Part shown: piece after piece, positions 41,481 to 53,200 of the stretch
Position numbering within the stretch: the stretch's first letter is position 1
Layout: the number at the start of each line of letters is the position of its first letter
NCBI RefSeq assembly: GCF_000143415.4
Contig: NW_003314300.1
Span: 228,908-292,907 of the forward strand
From: Selaginella moellendorffii
Taxonomy: Eukaryota; Streptophyta; Lycopodiopsida; Selaginellales; Selaginellaceae
DNA: 64,000 bases
Reading direction: 5' to 3'
Notes under the pieces: generated by a model
What the model saw: the letters and a program-made list of their open reading frames with translations, nothing else
Database searches by the model: none
What the model was told of the DNA's origin: nothing
Position numbers and translations under genes: made by a program

Positions 41481-42033
41481 AACTCAGGATCATTACTATG
41501 GGTATGTATAAGACAACAGGGGTAACAAAGTATGGTAGGTTTTGTTTATCTCATATTTCTCTCTCTACTCCCTCCTCCCTATTGTTCTCATTACTCTTTG
41601 ATGGATAGATCTAACATTATTTTAAGGATATAAATATTTCACCATATGGAGTTAAATATTTCAGGAACAATTAGAATAAACACTCCCAATAGAGAGTCAA
41701 ACAATGTCTCAAGTTTGTTAACCATACATGATCTACCTAGTGTTCTAGGGTGGCAAATAATACCACTATTCCTATGATACATTTAGTGTTCTAGGGTGGT
41801 AAATAATGCTATTGTTCCTACTATATACTCAATCAAGGTAACTAGAAATATCAATTTCTTATCTAAAGAAAACCAATAAATACCTTTTGATATTCACAAT
41901 TATATTTGTAAGACACTCTCCCTTTTTTAGAAGATCAACGTTCTCGTCCATGCATATTCTAGCCTAGACCATCTCCAAACAAACAACTCCAGAAAAAAAT
42001 TCACAGTATTTATGCTTTTATAAAAGATGCATT
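41481..42033. other. AT-rich region, nothing recognised
   Basis: No supportable gene. It contains two imperfect copies of agtgttctagggtgg(c/t)aaataat (about 41738 and 41789). Confidence 0.4.
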
Positions 42034-42510
42034 TTCAGAATCTTTCCAGGGAGATTTCACTTTGATTCAAGAGTAGAACGCTGGGGTGAGCTCTTTACCA
42101 GAAACTTAGTGTTGATATTGAGGGTGAGTGTTATTGTGTGTTGGATCCACAAGATTGGAAGAAGCTGATCAATTTGGAGCATCCTGAACGATCCTACCCG
42201 TCTATGCCAGTAGTCAGTACTTCGGCTTGGTGGAAATTGGTGGTGGCATCGGTATTCTTTCGAGTTTCATCTTTACTGTGGACGACATCATTACAGAATC
42301 TCAAGTGCTAGTCGAACTCAAGAAAACCAAGCCCTTGCGTCCAAAGTAGTCGTGGACCAAATTCTGCAACTTCATGTTGCTATACTGCTTGGAGAGGACG
42401 TTTTGGATTTGAGAAGTTTGAATTGGCAGACGTTTTAGGGAAGCCCAAGTAGAGGGTGTGTCTATCGTTTAGAGCTTGACTTTGTGGTTGTAAGATGAAC
42501 CACAGGGTAA
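42034..42510 (+). pseudogene. F-box-associated pseudogene tail, copy B
   Basis: The same orientation and content as 24289-24836 (gatttcactttgattcaagag, ggaagaagctgatcaatttgg), with additional deletions. No open frame remains. Confidence 0.78.
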
Positions 42511-42589
42511 GTTGTATATTAATATGATATAAGATTTCTGTCAAAGAGAACACTATCACTCCAGGATCTTCTATGAACTACTTGATCCA

Positions 42590-43756
42590 TCAAGAACACC
42601 ACCCCCAATCCATGTCCAGATTGGAAAAACTTGGACACCAGCAGCTCATGTTGTTCCAGTTAACACCCCGAGAGCTTCTGAATGGATTTGCCACACGGGT
42701 CCACTCTCTCAACGCCAGCTCGAAGCGAAACACCTCCTTGCAAGAGCTCAAGTCGCCACTCTTGGAAACAAATGCCACCAAGACAATGTTGGCCATCCCA
42801 AACGCAAACCAGCCGGCACCATCGTCCTGCGAGATTGACTCTTTCAATAACCCATGCACGTACTTGTCTGGCAACTTTGACACGTCTTCCCAGTCCTCGT
42901 TGTTGCTGCATACACAAAGTTCTTCCATAGCGAGGTGACTTCCGTGGACCGTCTTTGCAACACGGCATGCATGGCACGATCCTTTAAGACTCTTTGCACC
43001 ACCATCACCACCAGGCTTGTACAGCCAGATCCTCACGCAACCTTGGAAATGCAAGCGCCTCTGCATCGAAACGCACACAAACACGTCCTGCTCCAGCTGA
43101 AAGAAGCGATACTTGACGCTCCCAGGACTTCGCGGAAGATGAAAGCTTCGCCCCTTGATCGGCCTGGGAGAGCTGATTGTTCTAACTGGATTTCTTGTCG
43201 CTTCCAAAACATCCAGCTGTTGCAGCGAGCTCGTGCCCAGGACATTAGCATACGACAAATGTCGCGAGCACTCGATCTTGATGCCCGAGTCTCCATTGAA
43301 CCTCTCGCCCAAATAGCAAATCCGCGTCCAGTCCTCCACGGGGGGGGCACCCACTGCCTCGAGCTTGAGGCTCGGGTTGAGCTTGCAGAGCCTGTGTGAC
43401 TTGGGCGTGACAATGACTAGAAACTCTGACTCCACCGATGGAAGATTAATCTCTCTTACGAATCCAGTCACTGGGTTCCAAGCAAAGATGGTTTGAGTGT
43501 TGCTGTTCTCCTTGAAGAAGAGAATTCCACCCGCGACTCCGCAAAGATGACCCTTGATCTGGGATGGATATGGTAGCTTGTAGTTGAAAAATCCTCTTTC
43601 CATATCCCATACATGCAACACTTTTCCATTGTCATAAACGAGAGCGTGCCTCAGCCTGCTCACACTCTCGGCCACCTGGTAGTTCTTGCTTTTGCTATCA
43701 CTGGTTTCGTAAGGAGCGTACCTTGCACCACATCTCGTCGTTCCAAGCTTTGCCAT
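42590..43756 (-). CDS. F-box-associated/kelch-like protein without an F-box (388 aa), copy B
   Basis: Intact partner of the ORF at 24919-26103, nearly identical along its length, with one NPSLKL unit where copy A has two. It has the same features: an N-terminus without F-box, HVWDMERGFF, AWNPVTGFVREINLP and FRFELALREW. Differences are scattered and mostly conservative or single residues (for example FCVCSNN against LCVCSNN, DDCAGW against DDGAGW). It lies 28 bp from the stop of the downstream-facing PPR gene on the same strand, the same arrangement as in copy A. Its biochemical role is unknown; a propeller-type protein-interaction domain is the best guess. Confidence 0.72.
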   Translation of the reverse strand: MAKLGTTRCGARYAPYETSDSKSKNYQVAESVSRLRHALVYDNGKVLHVWDMERGFFNYKLPYPSQIKGHLCGVAGGILFFKENSNTQTIFAWNPVTGFVREINLPSVESEFLVIVTPKSHRLCKLNPSLKLEAVGAPPVEDWTRICYLGERFNGDSGIKIECSRHLSYANVLGTSSLQQLDVLEATRNPVRTISSPRPIKGRSFHLPRSPGSVKYRFFQLEQDVFVCVSMQRRLHFQGCVRIWLYKPGGDGGAKSLKGSCHACRVAKTVHGSHLAMEELCVCSNNEDWEDVSKLPDKYVHGLLKESISQDDGAGWFAFGMANIVLVAFVSKSGDLSSCKEVFRFELALREWTRVANPFRSSRGVNWNNMSCWCPSFSNLDMDWGWCS

Positions 43757-43784
43757 GACCTAATAAGTTGCACCCTTAAACCCT

Positions 43785-45563
43785 TTACAATGGAGCACTT
43801 ATAACTGATGTCCAGCCGAATGATTTATCTTCAAATGGCATGGTACTAAGGAGCTCTTTCGCGTGCTCCAAACGCTTGGCGCGGGCTAGCAAATCAACCA
43901 TGCAGCAGTAGTGCTGTCTCGTGGGTGTGATTCCATAATCTTCCACCATAGACGCGAACAAACTTCTCCCTCGATAGACTTCACCTTCGTGGCTACACGC
44001 GATTAGCAGCGACACGAAACAAGCCTCGTCGGGCAAATCCACCATCTTCATATGGTCAAAAACTTGGAATGCCTCGAGTATGTCACCGGCGAGAGAAAAC
44101 TTGGCTATCATCACGCCCCATGAAACTACACTTCGCTCGGGCATATCCTGAAAGAACTGCTCCAAACGAAATATCGAACTCATCTGAGCATATGCCACAA
44201 GCATTGCATTCCAAACACACAAGCTATTCTCCGGAACTTCTAAGAACAGCGAGAGTGCATCTTCCAAATGCCTGTTTTGGGCACACGCAGTGATCATCAT
44301 CGCCCAGCAGATTGAACTCCTTTCAGGCATTTGGGTGAAAGTATTCTTAGCTTCATCGAGACAGCCACGCCGTACGTAAGCAGATAACAAGGCAATCCAC
44401 ACCACTATATCTTTTTGCAAATGTAGCTCATCAAAGCTTTGCTTCACTATCTCCAGATCTCCAACCATGGCATACGCAGAGAACCAAGCAGTCCAAGCAA
44501 CCACATCAAGTTGTGGCATCCTATCCAAAACTTGCTTGGCCTTGTCCAACTTTTCAACACGAATGTAGCCGTCCACCATCGTCGTCCATGAAATGGTGTC
44601 GAGAAAAGGCATAGAAGTAAACACATATTCTGCGAGATCCATTTGCCTAGAACGGGTATATGCTAAAAGCAAGCTGTTCCAAGATGTAAGCTCGGCCTCC
44701 GGCATCATGTCAAACACAAACTTTGCTTCCTTAAAGTTTTGTTCTTGGCAATAGACATTAATCATAATGTTCCAGGTCGCGAAATCGCGCTCGGGCATAC
44801 GAGAAAACGACTCCTTGGCTTCGTCAAATTGGGAGTTTGCTACGAGTGACGCAATCAAAGCATTCCAAGTAATTAGATCATGTTCCGGCATCCTATTGTA
44901 AATGGCTTTAGCTGTTTTGATCTCACCACAGTTTCCAAAGCCAGACAACAAAGCATTCCAGCTTACCAAGTTCCTCTCCGGCATTGCATCAAAGAGGGAC
45001 TGGGCTTTATCTAGTTGCCCATTACGGGCATAAGCGCAAACCAAAGCAGACCATGAGGCCAAACTTCTCGCTGGGCTTTTATCAAATAAGATCTTAGCCT
45101 CTGCTGAGTTTGATTGTTTGGCATATGCACCAATGAGTGTGTTCCAGGAAATGAGATCCCTGTAAGGCATCTCATCAAAGATGGTTTTTGCATCGTAAGA
45201 ATACCCTCTTGTGGCATAAGCCGAGAGAAGAGTGTTCCAAGAAACGAGATCAACCTCAGGCAAGCTATCAAAAAATGACTTCATAACACCAAAGTGACCA
45301 TGTCTTCCAAACGCTGATAGAATAATGTTCTGGCAAACAACGTTTCGCTGTGGCATGGAATCAAAGAGCTCTTTTGCCTGAACAAAATGCCCGTTTTGAC
45401 AATATGCTCGTAAAATGCACGACCACGAGAAGGCATCCTTTGCAACAATGCTGTCAAACACTGCTCGCGCGTGTTCCAAATTCCCAGTTTTGCCATAGCT
45501 CTCGATTCGCTTGTTACAAACATATACCTCGTCAAAACCCACAAGCAAGACGAAGAGCCGCAT
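43785..45563 (-). CDS. PPR protein with SS-type repeats (592 aa), intact copy
   Basis: The single exon has about 14 31-residue repeats, a longer repeat (HMKMVDLPDEACFVSLLIACSHEG), the RQHYCCMVDLLARAKRL segment and a truncated E1-like end (STMPFEDKSFGWTSVISAPL). The cap region is short: the ATG at 45561-45563 follows an in-frame stop by about 40 bases, and the usual IHxxI helix before VYVCNKRIESYGKTGN is missing or altered. It lies only 36 bp downstream of the stop of the next PPR gene on the same strand. The two may be transcribed together, but both have their own cap and tail segments, so they are annotated separately. The broken duplicate is at 26132-27325. Confidence 0.85.
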   Translation of the reverse strand: MRLFVLLVGFDEVYVCNKRIESYGKTGNLEHARAVFDSIVAKDAFSWSCILRAYCQNGHFVQAKELFDSMPQRNVVCQNIILSAFGRHGHFGVMKSFFDSLPEVDLVSWNTLLSAYATRGYSYDAKTIFDEMPYRDLISWNTLIGAYAKQSNSAEAKILFDKSPARSLASWSALVCAYARNGQLDKAQSLFDAMPERNLVSWNALLSGFGNCGEIKTAKAIYNRMPEHDLITWNALIASLVANSQFDEAKESFSRMPERDFATWNIMINVYCQEQNFKEAKFVFDMMPEAELTSWNSLLLAYTRSRQMDLAEYVFTSMPFLDTISWTTMVDGYIRVEKLDKAKQVLDRMPQLDVVAWTAWFSAYAMVGDLEIVKQSFDELHLQKDIVVWIALLSAYVRRGCLDEAKNTFTQMPERSSICWAMMITACAQNRHLEDALSLFLEVPENSLCVWNAMLVAYAQMSSIFRLEQFFQDMPERSVVSWGVMIAKFSLAGDILEAFQVFDHMKMVDLPDEACFVSLLIACSHEGEVYRGRSLFASMVEDYGITPTRQHYCCMVDLLARAKRLEHAKELLSTMPFEDKSFGWTSVISAPL

Positions 45564-45599
45564 CTTCTCAAACTTGTTGTCGATTAAGCTTTGCCAAAT

Positions 45600-46808
45600 T
45601 CACAAGATGGAATTTTGCTGCTCCAGAAATCGCATGCGCACTTTGACAAGCTCTTCACCACCTCGATCTCGATCGCCGTGAATCACCAGAGACCCAAGCA
45701 TGGCCGACCAAGCAATTGGAGATGGCTCGAAAGGCATCGACCAGAGGAGATCTTTGGCTTCCTCATGGTGCCCAGCGCGACCGAGGATGTCCACCATGCA
45801 GCAGTAGTGCTCGCAGCGAGGAATCACCAAATAATCTCCAGCCATCCCCACAAACTCTCGGCGGCACCTCTCGAGCTTCCCAGTGTGGCTGCAAGCGATG
45901 AGAAGACTGAGAAGTGTAACTTTCGATGCCTCAAATCCTTCCAAAACCATGACGTGAAACATCTCGATCGCGTCCCTGCCGCGTCCAAAGTGAGCGTGCG
46001 CTGATACCATGCAGCTCCACGAAACGTGGTCCTGTTCTAGCATCCAGGAATGCATCTTTGCGGCTTCTTTGAGATGCCCGTTTTGAGCATACGCCTGCAG
46101 AATGGTGGTGCAGGAAACCAGGCTTTGCTCGGGCATCGCGTCAAAGAGCTCCCTGGCTTCGCGTATATGCCCGTTTTGTGCATATGCTACAAGAACGCTG
46201 TTCCAGGTGATCAAACTCGCAATGGGCATTTCATCAAAGAGATTTTTGGCTTCAGAAAGATACCCTTGCTGGCCGTATGCTGAAATCAACGCGTTAAAAC
46301 AGATCAAGTCTTTCACTGGAACTCTGTCAAACAAAACCTTAGCATTCTCCAGATGCCCCGCTTGGGCATATGCTTGAAGCAAAATCGTCCATGACACTTG
46401 GTTGTGCTCGGGCATTTCGAGAAACGTTTCGTGGGCCGCCTCCAAACACCCGCATTCCGTGTAAGCTCTTAACAGAGCGTTCCAAGTGACAAGAGTTCTA
46501 TCCGGCATCGCACAAAACGTCGCCTCCGCTGAATCAAGATACCCATTATGGGCATAAGCGCAGAGAAGAATCGTCCACGAGTAAACGTTTGGTTCCTCGA
46601 TGGTGGCGAAGGCGGCCTCGGCACTCCTCACACTCCCGAGCTTCCCAAACATCTCCACCAGCAGATTCGCGAGAAACCGGCAGCCACCATAGCCGGAGCT
46701 CCGTATGTCATGCTGTGCCCGCCTCAAGCTCCACATATCCCTGGAATCTCGGATGGCAGAAGCCAACAGCTCTCTTGAAAGCTCCCAGCCTGGGATGGTG
46801 ATCGCCAT
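45600..46808 (-). CDS. Short PPR protein with SS-type repeats (402 aa)
   Basis: The single exon begins MAITIPGWELSRELLASAI, with a full cap (RRAQHDIRSSGYGGCRFLANLLVEMFGKLG is the region at about 29-58). About seven 31-residue repeats follow, then a 35-residue L-type repeat (HVMVLEGFEASKVTLLSLLIACSHTG), the HYCCMVDILGRAGHHEEAK segment and an E1-like segment (MPFEPSPIAWSAMLGSLVIHG). The protein is complete but has fewer repeats than its neighbours. A partial, broken copy of its 5' half lies immediately upstream at 47090-47631. No DYW domain and no obvious targeting peptide. Confidence 0.85.
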   Translation of the reverse strand: MAITIPGWELSRELLASAIRDSRDMWSLRRAQHDIRSSGYGGCRFLANLLVEMFGKLGSVRSAEAAFATIEEPNVYSWTILLCAYAHNGYLDSAEATFCAMPDRTLVTWNALLRAYTECGCLEAAHETFLEMPEHNQVSWTILLQAYAQAGHLENAKVLFDRVPVKDLICFNALISAYGQQGYLSEAKNLFDEMPIASLITWNSVLVAYAQNGHIREARELFDAMPEQSLVSCTTILQAYAQNGHLKEAAKMHSWMLEQDHVSWSCMVSAHAHFGRGRDAIEMFHVMVLEGFEASKVTLLSLLIACSHTGKLERCRREFVGMAGDYLVIPRCEHYCCMVDILGRAGHHEEAKDLLWSMPFEPSPIAWSAMLGSLVIHGDRDRGGEELVKVRMRFLEQQNSIL

Positions 46809-47089
46809 ATTTAATTATTTGTAAGTCATATCTATCAGTTTTTTAGGATCCCTAAGCAAGTAAAGAAAACCACTAAAGCTAATTAATTAGTAAAAATAAA
46901 ATATTCCTCGATTTGTCTTTTAATTTTAATAAATAAGTTTTAATATTAGAATATGGTAAGAAAAAAATACCAAATCTTAAAATAAAATCAAATCCAAACA
47001 AATAGAGTAACTTTTGAGAATTATAATAGATAACAATGACAGAGGATAATGAGAATAAATACCTGAAATTCGAAAATAATGAAAAAGAA

Positions 47090-47631
47090 AAAATTGAGCA
47101 TGTATGCAGTTATCAAACTCGCATATTGGCATTTCTTCAAAGAGATTTTTGGCTTTTGATATATATCCTTGCTGGCTGTATGCAGAACGAATGCGTTAAA
47201 GCAGATCAAGTCCTTTTACTAAATCTTTGTCAAACAAAAAATTTAGTTTTGTTTCCAGATGCCCCGCTTGGGCATATACTTGAAGAAAAATCGTCCATGA
47301 CACTTGGCTGTGCTCGGGCATTTCTAGAAACGTTTCGTGGGCCGTCTCCAAACACCCGCACGCCGTGTAAGCTCTTCACAATGCGTCCAAGTGACAAGAG
47401 TTCTATCCGGCATCACCCAAAAGGTGGCCTCCCCAGCATCAAGATGCCGATTCTGGGCATGAGCGTCTCCACCATCAGATTCGCGAGAACCCGGCAGCCG
47501 CCATAGCCGGAGCTCCGTATGTCACGCTGCGCCGGCCTCAAGCTTGGCAAATCCCTGGAATCTCGGACGGCAGACGCCAGTATCTCTCTTGAAAGCCCCC
47601 AGGCTGGGATGGTACCACACCTGATCGCCAT
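47090..47631 (-). pseudogene. Broken partial duplicate of the adjacent PPR gene
   Basis: The minus strand repeats the start (W/G-x-LSREILASAVRDSRDL, DIRSSGYGGCRVLANLMVE) and then, after a deletion that fuses repeats, pieces corresponding to 46230-46500 (atttcttcaaagagatttttggc, ccccgcttgggcatat, acacttgg(c/t)tgtgctcgggcat). Frames are broken, and the C-terminal half is absent. Confidence 0.85.
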
Positions 47632-50282
47632 TATTTATTAGGACCATGAAGCACTGCTTTTGCCTGTGATTGAAAACCACCACTGCCGCATAGATCATCA
47701 AAGTCGTCACTGTCGCTCCAGGAATTCTTTTCTTTCTTTTCGTGGGCAGCAGGAGCAGCCAGCAGCAGCAGCATTAACTTTGGGAGCTGGGACAGCGCTA
47801 CGACGCGATGATGCGATCGCCAAAAAAACTCTAAACTCTCAGTGTGATCTCGTGATCTTGTGTCGTCACTTTCAAAACCCAGTAAGCAGCAGACACAAGC
47901 AACCAAAAACCATCGTCTCATTGATGAGAGCTGCTGAGCCCTCTCTCCCGTATTTCCATTCTTTTTCTTTTGGCTTCTCGCTCCTATACTCCATCTCCAT
48001 CTCCATCTCCTGCAAGCTCTTAGCTCGCAAAAGAAAAGCGAAAGAAATTGGTGGCACACTGATGTGTGCTGCTGCTGCCAAAGACTACTGCGCAATGCGC
48101 GTCGTCGCATTGAATGCTCGCAGTAGCCTTCGCATTGAATGCGCCACCTTTTCCCTTTCATGCTGGCTTGGCATCAAAATCACAGCCAGGAAGCCAAGAA
48201 GGACCCGCCATAGCCAAGCTACTTCCAGCACACACACACACAAAGGAGAGAGAAAGAGAGAGTATATGTGTGTGTGAGGAAACCATCGCTGGTACACAAC
48301 AGAAAAGGAGGATACTGGCAAATGCTGGTGTCAATTTGCCGCTGTGGGGCATCTGGTGGGCCGGCTTTTCAATTCAACAACACAAATCCTTGATCCGTGG
48401 GTGTGCGGGACGAGCGCATCAGCGGAATTGCGTGAGCTTTTCCTTTCACAGCGGACCAATTGATGTGTATAGATGCGCGCAGTAAAATCTCCAGGAGCTA
48501 CCCCGGGGCTTTGGAAATGAATGCGTGTGCAGTTCTTCCGTTCTGTTTTGTGTTTTCATGGAAGATCCGGGTGACTTATCATTGAACTTCAATATCCAAG
48601 AAAAAAATCCAAATAATATTTTTAATATTATAATAGCAACTGAATTTTTGTGTGCTTAATTTAAAGTAATGACTATAATTCATATGTCATCGTCTGGGTG
48701 TTGGTTGCCCAACTCATCAACACGTAAGATTATTGCGACACTACAGCAATAGTTTTCTCTTTCATGCGTTGTCGCCACCTTTGTCTATGCTGAAAGATTT
48801 CAGCATCAACGATCTCCATAGATCCACAGATATGTTTGCGTGATCCCACATTGCGTAGCAGCATTCATCACACTCATCATATCTTTTGTATGTGAACAAG
48901 AGCATTGATCGAGCGATGTTATAGATCTCGTTAAAACATTAATGTGAAGATATCTTTCACCGTGTATGATATGAGCTCTATAAATTCCAGCCTTCTCTAC
49001 ACTGTCTGGGTCGTGAAAGAGACCAAGAAAGAGCCTCGGTGGCTGTGAGAAATCGAGCATAATCACATATACCACGACACGCCTTGCCTTGTCCCGAGCT
49101 TTTGGACGCTACAACTTAAATGGGTGATCCTCTCTCCCGCGAAGAAAAACTCCATAAAGACTTGCTCCCCTCGATCGATCCATAGAGATGGGACCAACAA
49201 AGTTTTCTCCTTTCAGAGCTTACGTGTGAAAAAAGGATCACTGGGTCGCATTCGGCATTCACTGCGCGCATTGAATCGAATCCATCCAACGAAGAAAAGA
49301 TCGTCAAGAACTAGTCTCACTCGCTTTCTCCCATTCGAACGAGAACTTTGGACACGAAGTCAAGAGCACAATTTTTCTTAGATTTTAGATCAATCGAAAG
49401 CAAACAACTGATACATGGAAATCTGGAGTGGAAGTGAAGTCAATGCCCGAACCATTTGCCTTGCACCGTGGTGAAGCGAGACTCGTCGTGCACAGAGTTT
49501 GCGCCAGTGTGAGCGAAATCACCAGTGTTGTTCCACCGCCAGTGATCTACACTCACACTGGAGTGCATCTACGAATCCAGACTTTACCACGCTGCAAGGG
49601 AGCTTTTGATGGTGCGTTCTTGACTCCCTCCCATACTCCATATCTCACCTTTTTCTTATATGTTAGAAAGAGAGCCTCTAAAAGTTTGCTTTTCCTCCTC
49701 CACAAGTTCCCAGCCTTCCCTGTGCTTATTCTTCTCCGGTTTTCTTTGCTTTCCCTGCTATGTTGGCACGGAAGTCCCAAGAGCAAATCCTTCCTGAGGG
49801 AAAAAATCACCACCCTGCTCAATGCGAGCTCACTGCCTTGTGTGTTGGTGTTTGTAGTCGAGACAGAACAAAAGAATCATTGCCTTCTTCACTAGCCACT
49901 GTTGTCAAAAGAGTGGTGATTTTCCCTCAAGCGAGTCCCAAACTTCTGTCCAGTGTATAACCAAAACCGAGCTTGCCAAAAAGGAGAGAGATCAAGGAAA
50001 AAAGCTCCCCGAGAACCTTGTTTGACCACTCCTCGGCTTGCTCAAGCCCCAACTTGCATGCAACATACCGCCCCTGTCTCGATCCATCTTTAAAAACCAG
50101 ACCTTGGAGCCCCTGGAAAGCTGGCGGAGGAAGATCGTACCGAAAGAGAGAAAGAACTGAGAAGTCATCCCCTACGAAAAGAACGAGAAGTTCCACCACC
50201 TGTCCTGTGATCCTGTCCCCCAAAAAACCATCCATCATCCATCCATCCCACCCAACTTTCCTGATCACTTCCCAGCTTTCCA
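47632..50282. other. Intergenic region, no gene supported
   Basis: Open stretches exist on both strands, but none has recognisable protein character. It contains short simple-sequence runs (ctccatctccatctcc near 47990, cacacacacaca near 48228, gagagagaaagagag near 48245). The part nearest 50282 should hold the 3' UTR of the HD-ZIP IV gene. Confidence 0.45.
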
Positions 50283-53200
50283 TCACTGATTGTCACACTG
50301 GAGCGCAGCCTTGATCTTCTGGACAGTGCACGAGATGAGATTGTTCACGGTTGTCACGGACTCGAGCGAGAGCTTTGCGGAAGGAACGTTGCTGACGAGA
50401 ATCTGGAATGCCACTGTCAAGAGCGAGCCTGGAACCCTGGGCCTGTCCACCTCTAGACTATCGTGCTGGAGACTTCCACAGTGGTCCTGTCCGTCGGGGA
50501 GGATCGCAAAGCCGGAGGGGAGCAAAGCAACGTATGCCGGGTCGCCACCCTGCATTACCAAGTTCATGGCTGGGATGTCCACCGGAGCGTAAACTACGAG
50601 CGAGCCCGAGTCGTCGGTGCAGCTCTCCTGGAGGATGAGCATATTGCTGTGCGTCGAGTTGAGAGTCTGGAAAGAGAGACAGGAAGAAGCTTCAGTTCTA
50701 GAGATCGAAGATCGAAAGCTCCAAGAAAGCTTACGTTGACACGGAGAAGAGAGACACTGTTGCCTGGATCCTGTCCTTTGGCGATGTGAGCCATCTCTTG
50801 CACCATTCCACCGTTGGAGAGAATGTCCCACTGCAAAAAGCCAAGAAAACCGATACAAAAACTCGATTTTGATGGATCAAACGAAGCTCTGTTACCTCGT
50901 TGCGTAGCCTCTCGTCTCGCAAGAACTCAAACACGCGCTTCGGAGGCACTGGAAGCCATAGAGAGGTGGCGGCGCTGAGAACAATCCCGTGCGGTTCGCC
51001 GGGATTGTCGACGCTCTTGCGAGTCATGACACGGACATCGTCCTCGCCGCTACCGGACAGCGTCGTCCAAGTGTGCACAGTGGACGCACTCACGCCCGCG
51101 CAGAAGTTATTCGTCATGCGCTGCGCCAACTTGAGCATGCTCCGGCGGCCACTCGCATTGGGTATCACTGGCACCAAAGCAAAACAAACCATTAAACAAA
51201 GCCGAGGAAGAAAAACAATGCCCGTGAACAAACAAAGAGGAGGGGGAAGAACCAGCTGAGAAAAAAAGCATTTTTTTGTTCCCTCCTCTCTCTAAGTTCT
51301 TCGAAAGAAAAGATGGAAGAGGAAAGAAAGTACTACCTCCAAGATCTCTGGCAGAGATGCTGGTGGCCAATAGACTGGCGAGCCTCTCGCACTGGCGCTG
51401 CAGCGTGAGCAGCCATCTCTGTGCTCCAAAAGCGAGACCACTGTTGACATAAGGCTTGTAAATCCTGTTGACGGATCGATCATCGTATTCCACATGCTCC
51501 AACACCGTCACCTAAAAGTTTTCGCAGCACACAAGAATCCAACGCACAAGTCAATGGATTGTCACATCACACACCAGAGCCTCGGACTCCCATGGAGACG
51601 GCGAGAAAGCAGCGGAAGAACGAGTAAAAAAGTGATTTTGTGCGTACCTTTGAGTAGCCATTGGGCATGTCCTGGATGAGATATCCCGAGGGGCGTCTCC
51701 GGCACCGATTGGAAGAGGGCGCTGCCTCGCGAGCGAGCGCATCCACGGAAACGTCCACGATTCCCCAGACTCCATCCGCGTGCTGCTTGCAGTACCTCAC
51801 GAAGTAAAACTCGCGAGTTGGAACCAGAGGCGACAAGACTTGCATCTCGGCATACATCTGCGAAGGAAGATCAAAGACAAAAACAAAGTTTAGAAGCATC
51901 GAAAGCAATCACGCAAAGTTCTTCCAGATAGAGAACAAAAACAAAAAAGCTTTTTCTCTGGTTTGGATGAGCACGTACCAACTGAACGGCGCCATTCCGG
52001 TTTCCTGTAACTCCGGTTGCCAGAACATCAATGGTGACTGCTCGAGACACAATGCTGGGGAAGATCTCCGCCCATTTCGCCTGAGACAATGCCACCTTAC
52101 GATCATCATCCGCAAGAACAACGAAGAAAAACCACAAAGAACTTACCGAGTCCATGAGAAGCTCCACCAAGTTGACGCCGTTCATCATCACCAGATCACT
52201 CTCGCGGGTGGCTTCCGTACGCATGCCGTAGGGGCGAGGTCCCAGCGCGGATTGGTACTGCCGGATGTACTCGTCATAGTTGAGAACTTCCTTTGGTCCG
52301 TCGGGGCTGGGAATCCACGATGGCTCCTCGGGCTGGCAGAGGCGATAGAGTTCTTCCATGGCGGTCACCGCGAGATCCACGATCATGGGCTTGTCCGCCT
52401 CGCTCAAACCTCCGGGCCTCATGGATTCCGAGCCCGCGGAGACGAGCGATCCAGCGGCGGCGGCGCCACCCTGGTGAAAGTTGGCAGCGCCACCCACGGC
52501 GAGATCCAGGGAGGAGCTCGGCGCTTGCGAGCCGCCACCGGAGAGGTGTGGGATTGGCCGGCCCAGGTACTTGGCTGCCAGTGTCGAGACGCGATCGAGC
52601 TGCAAAGTTTGGATTTTTTTTTTGTCATCCAGTGAGTGAGCGAGCGAGAAGGAAGCTCTACTTGCAGGATGTCTATGGGGTTACCTCGTCTTTGAGCCGC
52701 GCATTCTCGATTCGCAATTGCTGCTCGTCGTAGGACATCTCGCCGAGCGTGGCCGGGCCACCGCAGCTTGGACACGACGCGTTCTTGATGGCCTCGCGCA
52801 TCGTAACATTCTCGGCTCGCAGCTTCTCTATCTCGAGACGTAGCATGGAGTTCTCGGCCCTCTCCTGCTGGGCCTGGGCGATGGAACAAGGCAAAGAAAT
52901 GATAAGAAAACCAGCAAGAACTCTCCTCCTACCTTGAGCTGGGTCCTTCGATTCTGGAACCAAAACTTGACTTGCCGCGGCTCCAATCCGAGCTCCCGGC
53001 TGAGCTCCTGCCGCTGCTTGTCATCCGGATGCGGGCACTCCTTGAACAAGCTGCGCGAGAAAACGAAGAAAAAATCCACCTTGAGGACTTCCAATCGAGA
53101 ACAACACCAAAACCAATCTCTTACGCTTCCATCTCTTGAATCTGGTGTGGAGTGTGTCGGTGGTAGCGCTTCTTCCTCGGCGGCTCATTGTCCTGATCCT

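Larger units (their letters stand above)
42034..45010. repeat. Segmental duplication, copy B
   Basis: Partner of 24289-27325. In this copy the PPR gene continues intact beyond the homology end at about 45010. Copy A therefore appears to be the derived, truncated copy for the PPR gene. Confidence 0.9.

Noticed and set aside
43785-46808. One single PPR gene spanning both ORFs
   Set aside because: The upstream ORF ends with a proper C-terminal E-like segment before the next begins, so two genes fit better; a bicistronic transcript remains possible.
47660-48277. 205-codon plus-strand ORF
   Set aside because: No recognisable motif, composition follows local simple sequence, and opposing frames are equally open.
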